The notes under the pieces are model-generated. The model worked only from the letters and a program-made list of their open reading frames with translations. It did not search any database and had not been told where the DNA came from. Below, piece by piece: positions 49,691 through 64,000 of a stretch of 64,000 nt of DNA. The position numbers and the translations under genes were made by a program. The stretch comes from Begonia masoniana (lineage: Eukaryota > Streptophyta > Magnoliopsida > Cucurbitales > Begoniaceae). Position 1 is the first letter of the stretch, and each line of letters starts with the position of its first letter. The stretch covers positions 2,156,519 to 2,220,518 of the forward strand of contig CM039512.1 in the NCBI GenBank assembly GCA_022432975.1, in the 5' to 3' direction.

Positions 49691-51429
49691 GATCCACCAC
49701 GATGAATTTTTCATCGTAAAATCATAAATTCTCGTTAAAACTAAGAAACATTGTACTAAAAATAGTTCATTGTCTTTGTAAATTTGTATAAAAAAAATAT
49801 ACACCGTCATTTTTACGAATTTTCAACCGATTTGTTTATGAAATAAGGACCGGTTTTTGGAGTTATCTAATAATCGTGCATGACTATAACCTATTTTCGA
49901 CATAACACTTCATATATTTGACGTGACATATAGCATTACATTCTAGTAGATTATACTATATGGTAAATAATATGAATGAAAAAAAAAAAAAAGAACAAGG
50001 AACATATTGGGCACCAACAAAACCAAGTTGGATGTATCATTCCCCACAACTAAAAAAGTGTAAAACCACGGCCAAAAACCGTCCACTCGTTGGTTCATCT
50101 CACCATCCCGGTGGGCTGAGCTAGCTAATGTTGACTCCTATAATTTCACCTCATCATCCAGTCTAAGGTGGATAGGTCTTCGACCTCATGGTTCGCCTTG
50201 ATCTTTTAGATTCAATTATTATTATTTTAATACTAAGTGCGTTGTTGATTAAGCTTAAACTCGGATTAGATACTTAATTTTAATTAGGGTATCCAATTCT
50301 TCAATCAAAGTCAGGTTCAAAAGTTGAACCAAGAGTCGACCCTACTACTATCGTTACGGCTCGAGACATTGAAATCGCGGCTCCAGTTAGAAAATCAAGA
50401 TTTTTAAAACGGTAAAACTCCATGCGATGCCATTCTAACACATTGTGACACGACCCTAGAAGTTTTGCCAATGAAACGTCTATTTAAGATTGACACTTCA
50501 ATATTTCGAGCCCCCGAATTCTGAAACATAGAAAAAATATGACCAAACGTCAATTGGATGGTTCAAGGTCGACAACGTAGGCCTTCCACCGTCATTTTTT
50601 TTAAATTTTTACACAATTAAAAAGTATAAAATCAAAATAATATCAAAAATATTCTTTTATGGAGAGAAAGGACAAAACTTTATAAACAGAAGAAGCAGAC
50701 AATGGATAAGCCATAGCCAAGGTGCCAAGCTGGGTGGATCTTCCATGGCTTGTGCCTGCTAATATTTATTTTATTTTATTTATTTATTTATTTTTATAAT
50801 ATTTGACCTTAATCCCTTCTAATTATAATTATCAATTAATGGAGAATATATAACCTACTAGTTAATCCACAAAACAGCATCCTGTTCTGTCTTTCTGGTC
50901 TCCCTTTTTATATCATTTCTTTATTGGTAAAAAGCAGTTCTAATTGGCCAAAACTTTGTAAAGTTTCTTGCAATACATGATTATGTGGCTGTTTTTGTTT
51001 GTCTTTTATTTGCTTTATTTGCCAATAAAGTTTTAACATTGACACATTTTAATTATTAAATTCCTACTAAAATAACCGTATAATAAAATAAATATTGATC
51101 GAATAATCTTTCCCGACGTAAAACCTTTCGACGCTCTAGCATTGTTCTTTAAATATTTTTGTTATGACATTACTCATCCATCCATTTGTAAAAAGTAAGC
51201 ATCGTGAGGGATGATGAAGATGGCACTGAACTTTATTAACCCTTTTTTCTACTTCTTTTATTATGATTTTTATAGTGTAGCTCTAGAAAAACGAAAACAA
51301 CATAACTTACTTTTGGAATTAAATCGCGAGTCTTCGATTTTTAGACACTATTTCATGAAAACAATTCTTACGAACATCGAATGTGGCAGTTTATCTTGCG
51401 AAGACAAAGACGACTTAAGATTTTGTTGA

Positions 51430-51590
51430 TTGTGAGGGCCCAACTCATCTCAATGAAGGTGCACAATTTCACATCGCTTGAGAGAATAGAATTTGAGTGC
51501 TTTATAAGTAGCGTTCTCTTTTCTACCTAGTGTAACAAATTTTTGAGTAACTCTAATAATAAATCTATGTGAGCTCTGACCCAACTGAGC
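51430..51590 (+). mobile_element. Degenerate TRIM LTR
   Basis: AAGGTGCACAATTTCACATC, GCTTTATAAGTAGCG, CTACCTAGTGTAACAAAT and TCTAATAATAAATCTATGTG align in order with the LTR at 30565-30690. Ends are too diverged to define. Confidence 0.6.
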
Positions 51591-52648
51591 TCACCAAAAG
51601 ACTCAACATCGAACATTTTTACGAGAAACAACTCTCGAAAATTGATTATGGAATGACATCGTGGCTAAAAGTAAGCATCATCTTCCATGGTGATGTTGCC
51701 AATCCAGCTATACAATATAGTTTTAATTATTGACAGGGAAATCCAATTAGCAAAGAAAATGGAGGAGTGTCCATTTACAAATGGGGATCGTCACTTCCAT
51801 TTTTGTAATTTTGGAGTTTACACTTTGTTGTTTTGTTTTTTTCTAATTATTTTCCTGGTTTGGCAAGATTCTGTGGTTTCTCCACAAACAAGAGGAAAGT
51901 GATGATGGAATAAATGAATGTGTAGTTGGCCTTTTGGGAAAGAACAAATAAAGAAGAATCAAAGATGGAGAATAAAAGTTTGTTTTTTATTTATTTATAT
52001 TATTGTGGTTGATGAATCATTCCGAATTTCTCTATTCATAAAATTATAAACCCATTAAATTTAATATAAAAAATTATTGAAAAAAATACCCATTAAATTG
52101 GTTTAAATAGCAAACTAGTTATTATTTTTATTAATCAAAACCACATAAATTTAAATTTATAATATTGGAGAATTAAATATGATCCACTTCTAGAAAATAA
52201 TAATATGTAAAATTTATCTTAAAATATTAATAGAAAAAATAATGTTATGTTTATTCAATTATCAATACATATTCGCTGACGTGTCAAATAATGATTGATG
52301 CAATTAATATAATTAATTAATTTATTATATAAATTACACAAATCATCGAGTCGTAATTCAAGTAAAATTCTTTTGGATAAATGATAAGAATTTATAAACC
52401 AATCAGTGTTGGCCTTGTTAAGTAAACTTAATTAAGTCAACTAATGACGTATTAAGCTTTCTGAAAATATCTCACTATGCTCTGAAAAGCAGTAATGTTT
52501 TAATATTAATTAATTTAATTGACAAAAAAGGAAATAAAAAGATGGCTTAACTTAGCTGAGACGTAATAGATAAGCATTGAAGCTGGTTTTAGTGGTCTTG
52601 CTTTACTTTCTTTCTTCCCTTTCTCGGTTTCAGGCAGACCACTCGACG

Positions 52649-52685
52649 TCTCTCTCTCTCTATCTCTCTCCCGCTCTCTCCCTCT

Positions 52686-52739
<54 letters not shown>
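52649..52739 (+). repeat. CT microsatellite
   Basis: Imperfect CT-rich sequence, then an uninterrupted run of CT dinucleotides from 52692 to 52739. Confidence 0.95.
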
Positions 52740-52744
<5 letters not shown>

Positions 52745-53373
52745 ACTAACTTTTTGGGTGGTGGGAGTATTGACCCTATCCAATATCCATATACGAAAAA
52801 ACCCATCATCCCCTTTCCTTCTCACCATGACAGAGAGAGAGAGGAGAGAGAGAGAGAGAAATTCTTTCACGTAAAATATAAATAACTACGATACAAAAAT
52901 ATGATGCATGCAGAACCTATTTGACGGATCACGTATCTCTCTCTCTGTCTCTTTCTCTCTCTCTACATATGTGGATTTCTGGTCGTCCAATCATGTTCGT
53001 CTGAAAGCGATTCTTATGCTTTCGTGCTTAACCCATTTTTACCATAGAAGCTGTCACATTGCTGCTTTCTGAATTTTGTTCACTTTGCCTAGATTGAGAC
53101 TCCACTCCACAACTTCTCATTTTGCCTGTGGTTTTAATTCTACTTTTGTACAAGTACAACTTCTGTTACCAATAATTTTTGGGGTGAATTTTATCGTCTG
53201 ATTTATGATAGAACCAATGATTTCTCTTGATATTGTTCGTTTTGCTTGTTTGTTTCTCTCTAATAGACTTCTACAATTTCTTCCAATAATAATAACTTAA
53301 AACCTTAATGTTTTGCGTTTAAATACAATTGTGTAAAAGTAATTACTTATTGTTATACATTAAATGGAAATTT

Positions 53374-53498
53374 GCGTAATGTTTTAAGAACGAGCGATCG
53401 TTTTAGGGCGGGAACTCTCCAGTTTTTCGCTCTAATTTTTGGGAGGTGAAAACGAGGGGTCCCCGTCCCGAAATGACTTTCGTTCTTAAACATTACGC
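53374..53498. repeat. 125-base foldback (MITE-like) element
   Basis: GCGTAATGTTTTAAGAACGA at 53374-53393 pairs with TCGTTCTTAAACATTACGC at 53480-53498, with one unpaired T. The interior is GC-richer than its surroundings. No clear target duplication, so the mobile origin is inference. Confidence 0.6.
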
Positions 53499-54180
53499 TT
53501 GAGAATGAACTCTGATCCAAAACATTGACTCAGTTCTCGGCACTAATTTTGAGAATGGAGGGTCGTTGCGTTGGAACGGGGCCCTCGACAATATATAAAT
53601 TCAAAAATGAGGGTGATCGGCTCCCTGTCAGGATTTGTTATATTTTGAATAGTTTAACGTTTTAGTCGTTAAGATTTTTAATTTAAGGGCATTTCAAATT
53701 AAGTTTGTGTTAAAATTGATTTTAACACTAAAAAAAAATTAGAAAATAACAAATATAAAATAATTAAAAAATCCAAATGACAAGTCTTTTCAGGTGACGT
53801 ATAGAGTGGGCCCAACTGAGCAAGATTCCGAAGCCCTTTCGCGCCTACAAATACCTCATCCTCCTTCCTTCTCCATAAGCCATCGTCCGCCATTACTGCT
53901 GCTTCCTAATACCTTCCATTCTTCTTCTTCTTCTTCATATTATAAGTCCTTTACAATCTCTAACTCTCTGCAACTCGCTTCTCAGTGGTCTCTCTGCAGA
54001 CCTCTGCGGAAGCTGTTGTCTTTCTTTCGATCCATAAACTTACTCCATCTCACCCACTTATCAGGTTTGTACTTTTATGTCCAACAACTTTACATTATCA
54101 TTTGCAAACTTGGAATTTAAATTTCTATTCGTTAATAAGAAATCTTCTTACCGGTTTTTCCTTCTTCGGATTTTCCAGAG
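53499..54180. other. Promoter and leader of the FAF-like gene
   Basis: Upstream region with CTT repeats in the leader near 53921-53935. A 5'UTR intron is likely at 54065-54178 (TCAG/GTTTGTAC ... TTTTCCAG/AG), ending just before the start codon. Confidence 0.45.
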
Positions 54181-55610
54181 ATGTCTGCAACTGTGAGCCA
54201 GAACGCAATTTACAGTTCTTCTCCATTGATGAGCTCTGAAAAGCAAGGTATAGTCACCATCCTTCGTTCCGAACAAGTTAATTCCTTGCGTCGAACTCTA
54301 TCGGCGGATATGTCGTCCAAGAAATGGTTGGCTCAGCACGGTCTCTCTCCGGCGATGAAGAAGATCGCATCCTCCGACGAAATCTCCGTCTCCGTTCCAG
54401 ATTCATCGTCTTCGTCGGAAGGTGGAGGTGAATCCGATGTATTCGGTTTTATTCGTGAAGAAAATCCCAGGAAAGAGACTGAGAAGAAGCACTTACCGGT
54501 CGATATCTGGAGCTCGATTCTGTCTGACAGAGCTGGGGAAGAAGCTTCGAAATCTCTCCCGCCTCCGTATGTTCACCCTCTCGTGAAGCGATCGGCCAGC
54601 TCTCTGAGTGAAAATAGCCTCGAAATATGTACTGAAAGTCTCGGATCGGAGACCGGCTCCGATGTGTTTTCGTCGTAACCCGTCGTCTGAAATAGGAGAC
54701 GACGAGAAAGACGAGAAAGAAAGTGAAGAAGAAAAAGAGAACTACTCACAGAGAGTTAAAATGGAGGAAGTGATCAGGCCAGTGAAATTCAACAAGACGA
54801 AATCTCCTTTTCGATCATTTCCCCCTCCTCTTCCATGGCTATCTGGTTCTTCCGGAGCTTCTGTTCGCGTACAGTCCCGCCGGGAAAAAGGACGACTAAC
54901 ACTTGAAGCGGTGTTCTTTCCTTCCCGTAGTAACTTTCTCGCTCGTCGTCAGGATGGCCGTCTGGTTCTTTCTTTTGCAGATTATGAAGAACTTGACGCT
55001 GATCTAGGAAGAAGAAAGAGAAGAAGAGATCAAAGAACAACTAGTCAGTTTGGAGGATCAAGAGAAGGAAAATGAACAATATTCAGAACCAGTAGAAGAA
55101 GACGAAGAAGAGGCTGAGGAAGACGAAAATGATCTTCGAACGAAAACCACCCAAATGGAGATTACGATGAAAAATGCAGTGATAAATGTTCATAGATTGG
55201 CATTAATGGTGAAACGGCCATCTGGATTAGCAAATTACAAGTTCAACGAAGAAATCAAATCAGAATCAGAAGGCGGAGGAGCAAAATCGCCATTGAAGCC
55301 ACGACTATCACCGCCATTAACGACCTCCATTGAAGCACCTTCTTCCTTAAATGCATACGGCAGCTACTGGAGATCCAAAGCTCTGGCTCTGACCAAACCA
55401 ATCAGACAAGAAAACCCATCATCTGCGATGAACAACACTTCACCAAAACGTATTTTCAGCAAGAATTTAACCGAAAATGAGCAGAAAAAACAGATAACAG
55501 CATTGAGAGGAAACAAAAGAGACGACAACTCAGTTTCTTTCTCAAAACTATGCAAAGAGCCTAGAAAATCTCTGCTCTTCTGGGAGCCCTACTGCATTGC
55601 CACCTCCTGA
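54181..55610 (+). CDS. FANTASTIC FOUR-like (FAF-like) protein, two frameshifts
   Basis: Start ATG 54181 (MSATVSQN). The first frame runs to TAA 54676-54678, the second covers 54679-55006, and the third continues to TGA 55608-55610. The FAF domain lies in the second part: FRSFPPPLPWLSGSSGASV, then RREKGRLTLEAVFFPSRSNF and ARRQDGRLVLSF. A long Glu-rich stretch follows at about residues 280-325. FAF proteins act in shoot meristem size control with the WUSCHEL/CLAVATA system; FAF-like members are less studied. One surplus base at 54677-54678 and one at 55007-55008 restore a single frame of 475 residues. Apart from these the gene shows no decay, so I treat it as a gene with probable sequencing indels. 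Confidence 0.85.
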
Positions 55611-56797
55611 TCACTCCTACCCATTTCCAGAAATCCTCAAAATTTCAAAAAAAAGAGCTAAAATTATGCGACAATAACATGTAAATAGTCAGATATGTTC
55701 CCATAAAATCTTCAATGTTGCCTCGACTGTCCGTCTGTTTTGATTGGCTTTCATGAGTTATTGTACGGAATTATGATTGATAATGATGTCATAATTATGA
55801 TTAATTTAAATAACAAATAAAAGTATTTAACTTGATGGGTTGGGTAAGTGGTCGGAGAATATAAAGATGCACTTGTCTGCGAGGGAGTGGAGTGGAATCT
55901 CCACCAACAAGGCCAATTGGGCAGCAGGTTCTTCGTTCTTCCTACTCATTCGATTCTAATTAGTATAAATTATTTTGTTTAATCAATTAAAAAAATAAAG
56001 GTTAATTTCCATTCAATCATTCCAAAAGAGACTGGTCAACAAACAAAGAGACTGGTCAACAAACAAACATTGACGCAAACGAAACATCTACCTATCAGCA
56101 ATTTGCTGAATCAGGTGTTTTAACTCGATTTCTAACCTCTTCAGTGATTTGTAATTCAATTGAAATCAACAAAGTTCAAAATTACCGGAGAAGAGATATC
56201 CATTGAGAATAATTAAGCGATCGCAATTGCCCAACATCGTACCATAATTCTAGCTTCGATTGCAAAACAAGATCGAAGAATAACATTTTTTCGACCAGCA
56301 CTTGATATATAAAAATGTGGAAAAGAAGGAAGATTCCTCGACTTCACAAGCTACACCAGTAAAAACAAGAAAATATGGACGGTTCGACACAGCAACACCT
56401 CTACGTTACAAGGAACCTCCATCTTCCTATATATCTCCACCAGTAAAGACAATGGGTCATCCTCTTCAAACCTCGAACAAAAATTCTAACAATAGATCTA
56501 AATGTGATTTCTTAAAGCTATAAAACGAATTAGGAATATACCCACCACCGAAAAAAGCATCGAAATAAACGAACGAGACTCTACCTGCCCGCTGCAGGCC
56601 AAATAAACCAAACCTCAAGCCAGTGCGTCGTTCTCAAACTCGAACGATTTCATGAATTCCCATTCAAGCCTTCGCATGCCACGAATTCGAGTTCAGAAGA
56701 TGTCAAACAAGGTGTAGTAGTGCTCCATAAAGAACACTGATACGCCAAAAGTGATAGGTGAGCGGAGCATCGGCAATTACAAATCGGAAGTGTTCGA
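55611..56797. other. Convergent 3' region between FAF-like and BSL
   Basis: 3' ends of two converging genes. A 20-base unit (AAAGAGACTGGTCAACAAAC) is repeated in tandem at about 56025-56064. An open frame at 56302-56523 (73 residues, Pro/Ser-rich) resembles nothing I know. Confidence 0.45.

Positions 56798-64000
<7,203 letters not shown>

Larger units (their letters stand above)
49691..53373. other. 3.7-kb gene-free spacer with TRIM remnant and microsatellites
   Basis: AT-rich DNA. 51430-51590 resembles the TRIM LTR. 52649-52739 is a CT microsatellite and 52830-52859 a GA tract. Short open frames (51211-51429, 51687-51902, 52577-52885) have no recognisable content; the last is translated CT repeat. 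Confidence 0.5.

Noticed and set aside
51211..51429. 72-residue frame
   Set aside because: Low-complexity, no homology I recognise, no promoter or splice context.
52577..52885. 102-residue frame with Ser/Leu repeats
   Set aside because: It is translated CT microsatellite.
56302..56523. 73-residue frame between FAF-like and BSL
   Set aside because: No recognisable content or gene signals, and it lies between two converging 3' ends.

Overview
This is nuclear DNA from a flowering plant, almost certainly a eudicot. The evidence is GT-AG introns, plant-only protein families (GIR1, FAF-like, LHW-type bHLH, NHL/LEA_2, PUB22/23-type U-box, BSL phosphatase), a Ty1/copia element, TRIM elements, a nonautonomous hAT element and a fragment of chloroplast psbA. 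AT-rich spacers separate small gene islands. I cannot name the species.

Layout, left to right. 1-1947: 5' part of a dead copia element on the minus strand, cut by the window edge. 2409-2962: a two-exon membrane-anchored coiled-coil protein of unknown function. 3968-4274: a solo LTR of the same copia family. 4951-5286: a GIR1-like EAR repressor. 7026-7859: an intronless CAF1 deadenylase. 8466-9763: a nonautonomous hAT element with intact target-site duplication. 10800-11663: a DUF1279/FAM210-like chloroplast protein. 12149-16798 (minus): an E2F factor in 14 exons. 17818-18051 (minus): a conserved 77-residue protein. 19140-19445: a decayed psbA insertion. 20357-20960 and 23218-23973 (both minus): two NHL/LEA_2 proteins, the first frameshifted. 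24792-29849 (minus): a NEK6/IBO1-type kinase in 13 exons. 30507-30976: a compact TRIM. 32246-36869 (minus): an LHW-type bHLH in 10 exons with two frameshifts. 40163-41756: direct repeats, a 745-base A-run and a Cassandra-like 5S-bearing TRIM piece. 42626-44958: a 27-bp minisatellite of 86 units. 45762-46937 (minus): a PUB22/23-type ubiquitin ligase. 48541-49690: a 570-bp tandem duplication. 54181-55610: a FAF-like protein with two frameshifts. 56798-63282 (minus): 14 exons of a BSL2/3-type Kelch phosphatase running off the right edge, with a 502-base A-run in one intron.

The genes are ordinary, mostly single-copy housekeeping and growth genes (cell cycle, vascular and meristem growth, brassinosteroid signalling, mRNA decay, protein turnover). 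They form no operon-like unit, and I see no new multi-gene system.

The most unusual signals are structural. Every frameshift I could place (seven, in five loci) is a +1 insertion. Together with the huge A-runs and perfect tandem arrays, this suggests uncorrected long-read errors mixed with real repeat biology. The compact TRIM, the 27-bp array and the TE insertions with intact duplications are the best biological leads.
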